NCBI RefSeq assembly: GCF_002157835.1
Contig: NZ_CP020809.1
Location: 5,208,001 to 5,272,000 of the forward strand
Direction of reading: 5' to 3'
DNA: 64,000 bases
DNA from: Mycobacterium dioxanotrophicus
GTDB lineage: Bacteria > Actinomycetota > Actinomycetes > Mycobacteriales > Mycobacteriaceae
The position numbers and the translations under genes are program-made. Each line of letters begins with the position of its first letter. The first letter of the stretch is position 1. This document shows positions 28,301 to 36,276 of the stretch, piece by piece. A model generated the notes under the pieces. It did not search any database and was not told where the DNA came from. It saw nothing but the letters and a program-made list of their open reading frames with translations.

Positions 28301-28545
28301 CCCGCACCCAGCAGCCGCGCGGTGACCGCGGCCCGGGCGGCCGCCCGCAGGCGCGCTGAACCGGTCAGCAGCAGAACCGATTCGGGGTCGGTGCCCGCGG
28401 CGATGTGCTCGACGGCCGTGTTGACCAGCAGCGAGCTCTTGCCGGTTCCGGGTCCCCCGAGCAGCCGCACCACGCCCGTGCTCCCCGGGGCCAGCAGCTC
28501 GGTACCCGCCAGTGCCGGTTCGACATGTGCAGTCATGGAAGGCAT
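25375..28545 (-). CDS. adnA: AdnA, partner motor-nuclease subunit of AdnAB
   Basis: 1056 residues from ATG 28545 (MPSMTAHVEP); ATG 28536 is also possible, and the frame extends to 28950 through tandem repeats that are unlikely to be coding. Walker A GGPGTGKSS (K36) is intact but motif II reads LLVDDAQHLDP, Asp replacing the catalytic Glu of DExQ, consistent with the reported accessory nature of the AdnA motor. The RecB-type nuclease is intact (VVDLKTGKSP). Cysteines DCPLRW plus the C-terminal CSNCPVRSAC give the CX(n)CX2CX5C pattern of a [4Fe-4S] nuclease. Confidence 0.95.
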   Translation of the reverse strand: MPSMTAHVEPALAGTELLAPGSTGVVRLLGGPGTGKSSLLVNTAVEHIAAGTDPESVLLLTGSARLRAAARAAVTARLLGAGERHVVREPLVRTVHSYAFAVLRLAAQRNGDPPPRLITSAEQDGIIRELLAGNLEDGPNSGVSWPEQLWPALSTAGFASELRDLMARCTERGVDPLALQRLGRSARRPEWLAAGQFAQAYEQIMLLRSAVGMAAPQATVPALGAAELVGAALEALATDADLLAAERGRISLLLVDDAQHLDPQAALLVRVLGAGAGLTVIAGDPDQAVFGYRGADPVLLRDAGDADDATIVLTESHRCAPEVATALAGIGRRLPGVGPTREMLGNATAEGAVTMRLAASTHAESTLIADALRRAHLVDGVPWSQMAVIVRSVPRAGTALARALTSAGVPVESVGEVPPVAQQPAVAALLTVLDAAATGRLTGESVLALLTGPIGRVDPVSLRQLRRALRRADGSAPPREFGDLVVAAVDTEPRGLAVEQLRPLRRLRAVLTAAHRSVAAGADPRHTLWDVWHACGLQRRWLTASERGGTLGAQADRDLDAVTTLFDIADGYVNRTAGASLRGLIDHVMALGAPAAPTDPRRQPDAVAVLSAHAALGREWEFVVIAGVQEGLWPNTVPRGGVLGTQHLVDVLDGVSAPADAAVSTRAPLLAEERRLLMAAMGRARTRLLVTAVDSDAGDGSLLPSPFCTELAALATDAPVLPPLAAPRVLAPSALVGRLRAVVCAPEGAVDEESRACAATQLARLAEAGVPGADPADWYAMTPLSTDEPLWSGADQAVTLSPSTLQMLSDCPLRWLLERHGGGTGRDVRSTVGSLLHALAAESGRTESQLVNELEKVWDQLPFEAKWYSDNELERHRAMLETFTRWRADTRCQLTEVGTEVDVEGVIRPADPDSGDQAPEVRVRGRLDRLERDEAGRLVVVDLKTGKSPVTKENAKNHAQLAMYQLAVAAGLLTDGADGDPDEPGGGRLVYLGKAGAAGATVREQDPMTPQTRADWLTAVGDAAAATAGPQFLARVNDGCSNCPVRSACPAQAPRS

Positions 28546-28560
28546 GACACCAGAAGGGAC

Positions 28561-28660
28561 CGACAAGTAGCGGAGCGGATTGGAGCGAGCAGCCCGACAA
28601 GTAGCGGAGCGGATTGGAGCGAGCAGCCCGACAAGTAGCGGAGCGGATTGGAGCGAGGGG
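28561..28660. repeat. Three tandem 34-bp units between adnA and lipV
   Basis: Units begin at 28561, 28595 and 28629: CGACAAGTAGCGGAGCGGAT then TGGAGCGAGCAGCC. The first two are identical and the third diverges at its end. They lie in the divergent adnA/lipV gap, upstream of both start codons, so they must sit in one or both 5' regions. There are no unique spacers, so this is not CRISPR. Confidence 0.92.
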
Positions 28661-28701
28661 TCCCCCAATCTGTCCGGCCGCGCCCTGGCAGCATCACGGG
28701 G

Positions 28702-29472
28702 GTGTCCCCCGATATCTTGAACGTCCTCCGGTACGGCCCGCAGGCCCCGGCCGAGCTGCTGTTGATCCACGGTGTGACCGGGCACGGTCAGCGCTGGCAG
28801 ACCCTGGCCTCGCAGCTGCCCGGGGTGTCGATTCTGGCGCCCGATCTGCTCGGGCACGGCAGGTCGTCGTGGGCAGCGCCGTGGACGCTGGCGGCCAACG
28901 TCGACGCCCTGGCGGCGCTGCTGGACGGCCCGACGCTGGTGGTCGGGCACTCGTTCGGCGGCGCGGTGGCCCTCACCCTCGCTGCCACCTACCCGGACCT
29001 GGTGTCTGAGCTGGTGTTGCTGGACCCCGCGGTGGGTCTAGACGGTGAGTGGATGCAGGAGATCGCCGAGAACATGATGGCGTCGCCGGACTACACCGAT
29101 GCGGCCGAAGCTCGCGCGGAGAAGATGAAGGGTTCCTGGGGTGAGGTCGACGCCGCGGAACTGGACCGTGAGCTCGCCGAGCACCTGACCGAACTATCCA
29201 ACGGCCGGTACGGGTGGCGGGTCTGCATGCCCGCGATGATGGCGTACTGGAGCGAGCTCGCCCGGCCAGTTGCCTTACCGCGCACCGGAACACCGACCAC
29301 ACTGGTGCGGGCCACCAAGACCAGCCCGCCGTATGCCACGGATGAGCTGATCGACGCGCTTGCCGAGCGGCTCGGATCCGATTTCACGCTGCTGGACTGG
29401 GATTGCAATCACATGGTCGCTCAGGCCCGGCCCGCCGAGACTGCGGCGTTGATCGCCGAACGGCTGGGATAG
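28702..29472 (+). CDS. lipV: LipV-like alpha/beta hydrolase
   Basis: 256 residues from GTG 28702. Alpha/beta-hydrolase fold: oxyanion-hole HGVTGHGQRW, nucleophile Ser in VVGHSFGGAVAL, and catalytic His in CNHMVAQ near the end. DLLGHGRS is typical of the family. In M. tuberculosis the orthologue is called LipV and acts as an esterase/lipase. The GTG start follows GGG; an upstream ATG at 28648 lies in the tandem-repeat region and is less likely. Followed after 2 bp by the alkyltransferase-like gene, so probably an operon. Confidence 0.9.
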   Translation: MSPDILNVLRYGPQAPAELLLIHGVTGHGQRWQTLASQLPGVSILAPDLLGHGRSSWAAPWTLAANVDALAALLDGPTLVVGHSFGGAVALTLAATYPDLVSELVLLDPAVGLDGEWMQEIAENMMASPDYTDAAEARAEKMKGSWGEVDAAELDRELAEHLTELSNGRYGWRVCMPAMMAYWSELARPVALPRTGTPTTLVRATKTSPPYATDELIDALAERLGSDFTLLDWDCNHMVAQARPAETAALIAERLG

Positions 29473-29474
29473 CC

Positions 29475-29771
29475 ATGGCGGCGGTGACCGAGGAGCAGGT
29501 GGAGAAGGTCCGCGCACTGGTCGCCGCCATTCCCGCGGGCCGGGTGTCGACGTATGGCGATATCGCCGATGCCGCAGGCCTTTCCAGTCCGCGGATCGTC
29601 GGATGGATCATGCGCACCGACTCATCGGACCTGCCATGGCACCGCGTGATCCGTGCCTCGGGCCGGCCCGCACCCCATCTGAGCACCCGCCAGCTGGAAC
29701 TGTTGCGCGCCGAGGGCGTGCTTTCCGTCGACGGCCGGATAGCGCTGCGGGAGTGCCGCCACGAGTTCTGA
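29475..29771 (+). CDS. Alkyltransferase-like protein (ATL), Rv3204 homologue
   Basis: 98 residues matching the DNA-binding domain of O6-alkylguanine-DNA alkyltransferase: GRVSTYGDIADAAGLSSPR, then LPWHRVIRASGRPA. The reactive Cys of the PCHR motif is replaced by Trp (PWHR), so it cannot transfer the alkyl group. ATL proteins of this kind bind O6-alkylguanine and pass the lesion to nucleotide excision repair. Start ATG 29475 is 2 bp after the lipV stop. The arginine finger and winged helix residues are retained. Confidence 0.92.
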   Translation: MAAVTEEQVEKVRALVAAIPAGRVSTYGDIADAAGLSSPRIVGWIMRTDSSDLPWHRVIRASGRPAPHLSTRQLELLRAEGVLSVDGRIALRECRHEF

Positions 29772-29774
29772 GCC

Positions 29775-29859
29775 GAGCAGACACTTGCGCACCGGAACAC
29801 CGGCGTGTCGGGGTACCGCAGCTGGGGGCACCGCCCGCTTGCGGGGGACTGCTCGCGAG
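29775..29859. terminator. Intergenic palindromic region between convergent ATL and Rv3205c-like genes
   Basis: CGAGCAG (from 29774) and CTGCTCG (to 29855) bracket the segment, which also holds GCAGACAC, CGGCGTGTCGGGG and a GC-rich hairpin CCCGCTTGCGGG. The order of blocks parallels the palindrome at 2479-2532. Probably a bidirectional terminator of a recurring mycobacterial intergenic repeat type. Confidence 0.5.
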
Positions 29860-29865
29860 TGAAAG

Positions 29866-30720
29866 CTAAAGGACCAGGCGCACCAGGGAGGCGGTGCGGG
29901 CCAGGCCGGGGAACGCCGCAGCGGTGGACCGCGGGTGCAGGGCATGTACCGCCAGCCGGAACATCAACGCCCGCAACAACATCTGCGGCCACTCGGGCAG
30001 GGTGTCCCAGCGCTCGATGAGGCCGTCGTCGGCGTCGCCCCACGACAGCGCGTCGACCACCACGACGCCGGCCGCCCACGACGCCGGACGCCAGTACGGG
30101 GTGATGTCGGTGATCCCGGGAGCCGCCGCGCCGGCGAAAAGCACTGTGCCGTAGAGGTCGCCGTGCACGAGCTGGTTGGCGCTGCGCGTCGGCTTGCGCA
30201 ATGTGGCCAGCTGGTTGATCAGCTCGACCGAACGCTGCCCGTCGGTGGAACCCGGCGCGACCCTGGCCCCGGTCGGGAGCGAATGCAGTGGCCGGTCCTC
30301 CCAGGCCGCGCGGTCCGCGGCGATGAACACGTCGACATCGGCCCACGGCGCGACCGGCGGTTGAGTGAGAAACCGGGGCCGCTCCAGCGTCGCGGTGGCC
30401 TCGTGTAGGCGCACCGCCGCCGAGACCACCTCGTCGTGCCGGGGCTCCGGGGTTCCTGCGACGAAGGTGTCGGCGCGCCAGCCGGCCACCACGTAGCGCC
30501 CGTCGGTCGACCGCACCGGGCGGGCCAGCCGAACGCCGTCGACGAACAGTGTCTCGCGCACCTTGGCCGACCACGCCGCACGGGCGTGTTCGGCGACCAC
30601 GGACAGCACGACTTCGCCGCAGCGCCAACCACCCTCCCAGCTCGAACCCAGTGGGACGGGGCGGACCCCGGACAGCCCGAACGCCGCCAGCACATGTTCC
30701 GGCGGCCGCTCGACAGTCAC
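29866..30720 (-). CDS. Actinobacterial aminoglycoside-phosphotransferase-like protein (TIGR02569 type, Rv3205c homologue)
   Basis: 284 residues from GTG. A phosphotransferase-like fold is indicated by LVHGDLYGTVLF (the catalytic-loop HGDLxxxN equivalent, but with T where the metal-binding Asn normally sits) and by ITDITPYWRP in place of the usual DFG-like segment. These changes suggest an altered or absent kinase activity. The family is restricted to actinobacteria and uncharacterised. It lies just upstream of, and on the same strand as, nothing obvious; moeZ ends 36 bp away on the same strand. Confidence 0.85.
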   Translation of the reverse strand: MTVERPPEHVLAAFGLSGVRPVPLGSSWEGGWRCGEVVLSVVAEHARAAWSAKVRETLFVDGVRLARPVRSTDGRYVVAGWRADTFVAGTPEPRHDEVVSAAVRLHEATATLERPRFLTQPPVAPWADVDVFIAADRAAWEDRPLHSLPTGARVAPGSTDGQRSVELINQLATLRKPTRSANQLVHGDLYGTVLFAGAAAPGITDITPYWRPASWAAGVVVVDALSWGDADDGLIERWDTLPEWPQMLLRALMFRLAVHALHPRSTAAAFPGLARTASLVRLVL

Positions 30721-30756
30721 AACCTCAGCCTAAGGTGTGGACCCGCAAACTTGCCG

Positions 30757-31962
30757 TCAGTACATCACCATGTCGGGATCGAGCTGGCGTGCCCACGCCA
30801 CAATGCCGCCCTGCAGATGCATCGCGTCGGAGAACCCAGCCTGCTTCACGATGGCCAGCACCTCGGCCGAGCGCACCCCGGTCTTGCAGTACAGAACGGG
30901 TGTGCGGTCCACCTGGAGCTTGGCGAGGGCATCGCCCGACTCGAAGGTCGGCTTCGGGATCAGCTCGGCACCCTGAATGTGATTGATCTCCCATTCCACC
31001 GGCTCGCGGACATCGATGAGCGCCAACGGCTTACCGGAGTCCAGCAGCTCCCGCAGTTCCTGCGGGGTGATGGTGGAGCCCTGTGCAGCCGCGGTGGCCT
31101 CGTCGGAGACCGCGCCGCAGAATTCCTCGTAGTCGATGAGCTCGGTGATCTTCGGTGTCGACGGGTCCTTGCGGATCCGGATGGTCCGATAGGTCATGTC
31201 GAGCGCGTCGTAGACCATCAGCCGGCCCAGCAGCGGCTCGCCGATACCGGTGATCAGCTTGATGGCCTCGGTGCCCATGATCGCGGCGATGGACGCGCAC
31301 AGGATGCCCAGCACGCCGCCCTCGGCACACGACGGCACCATCCCCGGTGGTGGCGGCTCGGGGTACAGGTCGCGGTAGTTCAGGCCCTGCTTCTCGCCGT
31401 CGGGCCCGTCGGGAGCGTCCTCCCAGAACACCGACACCTGGCCCTCGAACCGGTAGATCGAACCCCAGACGTACGGCTTGCCCGCGAGCGCCGCGGCGTC
31501 GTTGACCAGGTACCGGGTGGCGAAGTTGTCCGTGCCGTCGAGGATCAGGTCGTACTGGCTGAAGAGCTCGACGGCGTTGTCGGGTTCCAGCCGGAACTCG
31601 TGCAGGTCGACCGTCACCAGCGGGTTGATCGCCAGGATCGATTCCTTGGCGCTGAGCGCCTTGGACTTCCCGATGTCGGCCTGGCCATGGATGATCTGGC
31701 GCTGCAGGTTCGATTCGTCGACGACGTCGAACTCCACGATGCCGATGGTTCCCACTCCGGCCGCGGCCAGGTACAGCAGGGTCGGTGAACCGAGCCCGCC
31801 GGCACCGAGCACCAGCACCTTGGCGTTCTTGAGCCGTTTCTGCCCAACCACACCCACGTCGGGGATGATCAGGTGGCGGCTGTAGCGCGTCACCTCTTCG
31901 CGGGTGAGCTCGGCAGCCGGTTCAACCAGCGGCGGTAACGTCACACCCAAATTCGCGGACAC
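30757..31962 (-). CDS. moeZ: MoeZ: MoeB-type adenylyltransferase fused to rhodanese sulfurtransferase
   Basis: 401 residues from GTG 31962. N-terminal E1-like adenylation domain with GAGGLGSPTLLYLAAAGVG, the acceptor-handling DNFATRYLVND and SIYRFEGQ; C-terminal rhodanese domain with the persulfide-forming cysteine C359 in LYCKTGVRS. It activates the C-terminal Gly-Gly of small sulfur-carrier proteins (MoaD, CysO, ThiS type) as thiocarboxylates for molybdopterin, cysteine and thiamine synthesis. Upstream ATG in the open frame (32019) adds residues without family similarity. Corresponds to Rv3206c. Confidence 0.95.
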   Translation of the reverse strand: MSANLGVTLPPLVEPAAELTREEVTRYSRHLIIPDVGVVGQKRLKNAKVLVLGAGGLGSPTLLYLAAAGVGTIGIVEFDVVDESNLQRQIIHGQADIGKSKALSAKESILAINPLVTVDLHEFRLEPDNAVELFSQYDLILDGTDNFATRYLVNDAAALAGKPYVWGSIYRFEGQVSVFWEDAPDGPDGEKQGLNYRDLYPEPPPPGMVPSCAEGGVLGILCASIAAIMGTEAIKLITGIGEPLLGRLMVYDALDMTYRTIRIRKDPSTPKITELIDYEEFCGAVSDEATAAAQGSTITPQELRELLDSGKPLALIDVREPVEWEINHIQGAELIPKPTFESGDALAKLQVDRTPVLYCKTGVRSAEVLAIVKQAGFSDAMHLQGGIVAWARQLDPDMVMY

Positions 31963-32070
31963 CGCATGTCTCCTCAAGTCATGGACCGTACGTAGGCACA
32001 ACGGTAATCCGACGGACATGCTTCCCGCGCCGCGGTAGCCGCTATTCGGCGGCCGGACCGGATCCGCTGA

Positions 32071-33105
32071 CTAGGCGATGGGATACGGCCAAGGGTTGAA
32101 CCGGCAGGTTTTCCCGTCCGCCTTGACGGTCTCCGGGTCGAACTTCGCGTCGTCGTTGTTGGCGGTGGAGAAGGTCTGCTGCATCATGATCGGCGCCAGG
32201 GCGCCGTCATCGCGGCATGCCTCGTGACGCTGGTAGCCGATGGCGTGGCCGACCTCGTGGTTGATCAGGTACTGCCGGTATGACCCGATGTCGCCCTGGA
32301 ACGGCACCGCGCCACGCACCCAGCGGGCCTCGTTGACGAAGACCCGGGCCTGGCCGTCGTAGGACGGGTTGTAGCAGGACGCTTCCAGCTGGATGTCGTA
32401 GCCGCAGCCCTCCCGCACGGTGATCGGAGAGGTCAGCGACACCCGGAAGTCCGGCTCGATTCCGCTGGCGGCGTCGATGCGGGTGAACCCGAACATCCCG
32501 TCGTGGGTCCAGCTCTTGGGGTTGGCGAGGGTTTCGCTGACCATGCGGGCGAAGCCGTCGTCGCCGCCGAAGGGGGTGGTGTCCACACCGTCCTCCACCT
32601 CGACGGTGTAGGTGAACGACTTGGTGGTGCCCTTGCCGACCTTCTCGGTGGTGCCGGGCACGATGTGCCAGGTCTTGGCGCCGGCCTCGGTGAACTGCCC
32701 GCCCGCGGGCAGGATGCCGGTGGGCAGGTTGGCGTCGAACTCGGTGAGGCCCTTGGGGGGTGCGCCGATGATGGCGGTGGCGGCATGGTCGATGGTCGGT
32801 GACCCCTGGACCGGTCCGTCGTCGGCGTGCCCGTTGTGCGGGCTGGTGGTGCCGGTCACCGTCTGGTACAGCACCACGACGGTCAGCACAATGAGCACCG
32901 GCAGCGCGTAGGCCCGCCAGCCGTAGGTGGAGACGAATCGGCCGAGCCAGGTCTGCTTGCGCCACTGGCTCCGTTCGTCCCGATTGACCCGGGGCCGCCC
33001 CGTTTCGACCGCCAGCGGATCCCGTTGGGCGCGCAGCGGCTCCCGCCATTCGTCACGCAGTGCCGGGACGCGGCTGCCCGCGCGGGGCCCCGGGTCGTAG
33101 GTCAC
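32071..33105 (-). CDS. DUF3152 membrane-anchored metzincin-like protein (Rv3207c homologue)
   Basis: 344 residues from GTG 33105 (VTYDPGPRAG). A charged N-terminus of about 65 residues, one transmembrane helix (ALPVLIVLTVVVLYQTV), then an extracytoplasmic domain. It contains INHEVGHAIGYQRHEAC: HExxHxxGxxxH, one residue longer than the classical metzincin HExxHxxGxxH. Two conserved cysteine pairs could form disulfides outside the cell. A zinc peptidase at the cell surface is plausible but not shown. Divergent from the TetR gene. Confidence 0.85.
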   Translation of the reverse strand: MTYDPGPRAGSRVPALRDEWREPLRAQRDPLAVETGRPRVNRDERSQWRKQTWLGRFVSTYGWRAYALPVLIVLTVVVLYQTVTGTTSPHNGHADDGPVQGSPTIDHAATAIIGAPPKGLTEFDANLPTGILPAGGQFTEAGAKTWHIVPGTTEKVGKGTTKSFTYTVEVEDGVDTTPFGGDDGFARMVSETLANPKSWTHDGMFGFTRIDAASGIEPDFRVSLTSPITVREGCGYDIQLEASCYNPSYDGQARVFVNEARWVRGAVPFQGDIGSYRQYLINHEVGHAIGYQRHEACRDDGALAPIMMQQTFSTANNDDAKFDPETVKADGKTCRFNPWPYPIA

Positions 33106-33235
33106 CGATCCAGAATGGCACAGGCCGCTGTGAATACGACGCCCGTGCGTCTGCTCCGTGACCACGCTGCCACCAATTCGCAATCCTCGGACGTTTCGCA
33201 CCCGGTACGGCGTCGGTAGTACTGTCGTGCGATGA

Positions 33236-33940
<705 letters not shown>

Positions 33941-33951
33941 CCGACCTGCAC

Positions 33952-34191
33952 TCAGGCGGACTCGGCCCCGACGCCGAAGCCGACGCGGCGCACATCGGCG
34001 GCGCCGATCTCGACGTAGGCGATCTTGCTGTTCTGCACCAGGAACCGGCGACCCTTCTCGTCGGTCAGCGCCAGCACGCCCGAGTCCTTGCTGAGCGCGT
34101 CGGTGACCTGCTGCTCCACCTCACTTGGCGTCTGCGCGCTGTTGAAACTCAGCTCCCGCGGACTGTCCGTGACGCCGATCTTGACCTCCAC
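33952..34191 (-). CDS. DUF3107 small protein, TB9.4 (Rv3208A homologue)
   Basis: 79 residues, GTG start with AAAGGGG 7 nt upstream. Small acidic single-domain protein beginning MEVKIGVTDSPREL; matches the culture-filtrate antigen TB9.4 from memory. No signal peptide, function unknown. It is convergent with the TetR gene and divergent from the MmpS-like gene after a 267-bp gap in which I see no further gene. Confidence 0.9.
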   Translation of the reverse strand: MEVKIGVTDSPRELSFNSAQTPSEVEQQVTDALSKDSGVLALTDEKGRRFLVQNSKIAYVEIGAADVRRVGFGVGAESA

Positions 34192-34458
34192 GCTGGACCC
34201 CTTTTCTTTCGCTACTGTCCGTGTCCCTCAGCAGGCTAGTGGACATCGTGGCGCCGACGCCGCCAGCGTCGGCCATTGTGAGTTCGCCGTGCGCGAAGCG
34301 TGCGGACGACGCCGAAGAGCAGTCACCCGATGCGCGGAGATCTTCGGCGACCGAACCGAGTCCGGACCGTGACCGACACGCTGACCATCGAACCTCACCA
34401 GTCACAGCTGCCTCGATAGCATCAGCAGCGACATTGGACGAGACGACTGGGAAGCCGC

Positions 34459-35274
34459 ATGACCAGGCCTTATTCGCCGTATGACACGAAGTCCGCCGAG
34501 CGCTTCGGTGACGATTCGCCGCAGCCCGGGCAATACGATCCGGACAGCAGTTTCCGCAGCCGCTACCGCACGAGCTACGACAGCAGCTATCGCAGCGGTG
34601 ACGAAGGCGCGGCCTACGAGGACTACGACGCCTACGTCGGCGACAGCCACGACGACTCCGACGACGACATCTACGAGTACTACGAACCCGTCGACAAGCG
34701 GTGGATGTGGGTCGCCTCGGTAGCGGGCGTGATCCTGCTGGTGGCCGTCATCTGCACGGTGATCATCCTGGGAGGCGGCGACAGCGGCTCGGTTTCGGTC
34801 ACCACGACCTCCCCGGCGGCGCCCACGACCAGCCAGTCCCCGACCACCCCGGCACAGGACGCGACGGCAAAGCCCAAGGTCCCGCCGCCCACGGCCATGT
34901 CGCCCGAGACGGTGACGACCGTGACGCCGAGCCCGCGGGCGACCGCCGAGCCGACTGCCGAACCAGCACCGGCCGAGGCCGCCCCGCCGGCAGCAGAAGT
35001 CAGCCCCCGCACCGTCACCTACACGGTGACCGGCACCCGGCCGTTGCTCGACCTGGTCACCATCGTCTACACCGACCAGCAGGGCGCCCTGCAGACCGAA
35101 TTCAACGTGGCGCTGCCGTGGAACAAGACCGTGACGCTCAACCCAGGGGTCGAGCTCAAGTCGGTGACGGCGACCAGCCTGACCGGTCAGCTCAACTGCA
35201 CGATCACCGATGCCAACGGCGCCGTGCTGGTCCAGCAGGCCAACAACACGATGATCTCGACCTGCACGCAGTAG
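34459..35274 (+). CDS. Membrane protein with C-terminal MmpS-like domain (Rv3209 homologue)
   Basis: 271 residues. N-terminal ~75 residues are cytoplasmic, acidic and Tyr/Ser/Asp-rich (for example DSHDDSDDDIYEYYEP). A single transmembrane helix (MWVASVAGVILLVAVICTVI) follows, then a Thr/Pro/Ala-rich linker and a C-terminal domain of about 90 residues (VTYTVTGTRPLLDLVTIVYT to the end) like MmpS: LPWNKTVTLNPGVEL and a paired cysteine near the end. MmpS proteins assist MmpL lipid transporters, but no mmpL is adjacent. Confidence 0.8.
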   Translation: MTRPYSPYDTKSAERFGDDSPQPGQYDPDSSFRSRYRTSYDSSYRSGDEGAAYEDYDAYVGDSHDDSDDDIYEYYEPVDKRWMWVASVAGVILLVAVICTVIILGGGDSGSVSVTTTSPAAPTTSQSPTTPAQDATAKPKVPPPTAMSPETVTTVTPSPRATAEPTAEPAPAEAAPPAAEVSPRTVTYTVTGTRPLLDLVTIVYTDQQGALQTEFNVALPWNKTVTLNPGVELKSVTATSLTGQLNCTITDANGAVLVQQANNTMISTCTQ

Positions 35275-35280
35275 CGGCGG

Positions 35281-35979
35281 TCAGGCCAGGCCCAGCTCCT
35301 GCATGCGGGAGTGATGCGTGTGCTGCAGCCGGTTGAAGAACTCGGCGAGCTGGGTCAGGCCTTCCCCGCTGGACATCACCAGGTCGACCAGCTCGTCGTG
35401 GTCGGCCAGCACGAACTGGGCCTGGGTGACGGCCTCACCCAGCAGCCGACGCGCCCACAGCGCGAGCCGGTGCCGCTGCCGAACGCTGGCCGTCACCGCG
35501 GCCCGCACCTCGGCGACGACGAACTGCGAGTGCCCGGTCTCCGAGAGCACCGAACGCACGACCGAGGCGATCTCCTCCGGTAGCGAATGGGCGATCTCCA
35601 GGTAGAAGTCGGCGGCGAGCGCATCGCCGATATAGGTCTTCACCAGAGCTTCCAGCCAGGTGCTCGGTGTGGTCATGCGGTGGTAGTTCTCCAGCGCCGA
35701 GGCGTACTTCGTCATCGCCGCGACAACGTCAACTCCCCTGCGCTCCAACGCATCCCGCAGGGTTTCGTAGTGCCCCATCTCCGCGGCGGCCATGCTGGCC
35801 ATGTTGATGCGGCCACGCAGATCGGGTGCCATCCGCGCCTCTTCGGTGAGCCGGTAGAACGCGGCGACCTCGCCGTAGGCCAGCACCGCGAACAGTTCAT
35901 CGACCCCTGGATGGTCGGCCGACACGGCAGGGGCGGCCGGTTCGGCGATCTGTTCTGCGGCGGGTTGCGGCGATGTCAT
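35281..35979 (-). CDS. Ferritin-like / MiaE-like helical protein (Rv3210c homologue)
   Basis: 232 residues, mostly helical. Two ExxH motifs with an additional Glu each (EMGHYE around residue 68, ETGHSQF around 148), plus VLAYGEVAAFYRLTEEA, match the di-iron four-helix bundle of ferritin-like proteins. It is related to tRNA hydroxylase MiaE but substrate identity is unproved. Convergent with the MmpS-like gene (6 bp apart); divergent from rhlE. Confidence 0.83.
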   Translation of the reverse strand: MTSPQPAAEQIAEPAAPAVSADHPGVDELFAVLAYGEVAAFYRLTEEARMAPDLRGRINMASMAAAEMGHYETLRDALERRGVDVVAAMTKYASALENYHRMTTPSTWLEALVKTYIGDALAADFYLEIAHSLPEEIASVVRSVLSETGHSQFVVAEVRAAVTASVRQRHRLALWARRLLGEAVTQAQFVLADHDELVDLVMSSGEGLTQLAEFFNRLQHTHHSRMQELGLA

Positions 35980-36276
35980 GGGGCCAACTTTAGACTCCGC
36001 CGGGCCTGCCGACTTCCCGGCAAATCGGCCCTGCGACTCCGACCAGCTACAATGGCTTCTGGTAACAGGATCTGCAGCGGCTTCGAGCCCGCTTGCGAGC
36101 CGCCCAGGCCGCTACCGAAGAAATGTGCGTGCACGCAGTTGGCCCGCCCCGTAGCGCTGGGCCCCGCGGATCGGCACCGCCGCCTGTATCGGGCGAACCG
36201 GCCGTGTCATTGTCGAAACTCGTGCGCGCGTGGACGCCCCATGAGGTTTGACAGCGAAAGGCTACCTCCACCAACC
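35980..36276. other. Long gap upstream of rhlE: promoter and ~220-nt leader, no gene seen
   Basis: TACAAT at 36048-36053 is a good -10 hexamer on the plus strand; no convincing -35. The putative leader runs about 215 nt to ATG 36277. An in-frame ATG at 36241 (MRFDSERLPPPT) would add 12 residues. I see no other convincing coding sequence in the gap. Confidence 0.5.

Noticed and set aside
28561..28660. Possible CRISPR array
   Set aside because: The 34-bp units are directly tandem with no spacers, and no cas genes are in the window.
28546..28950. N-terminal extension of AdnA through the tandem repeats
   Set aside because: It would run through the whole repeat tract and into the divergent lipV coding sequence; family length (about 1055 residues) fits the start at 28545.
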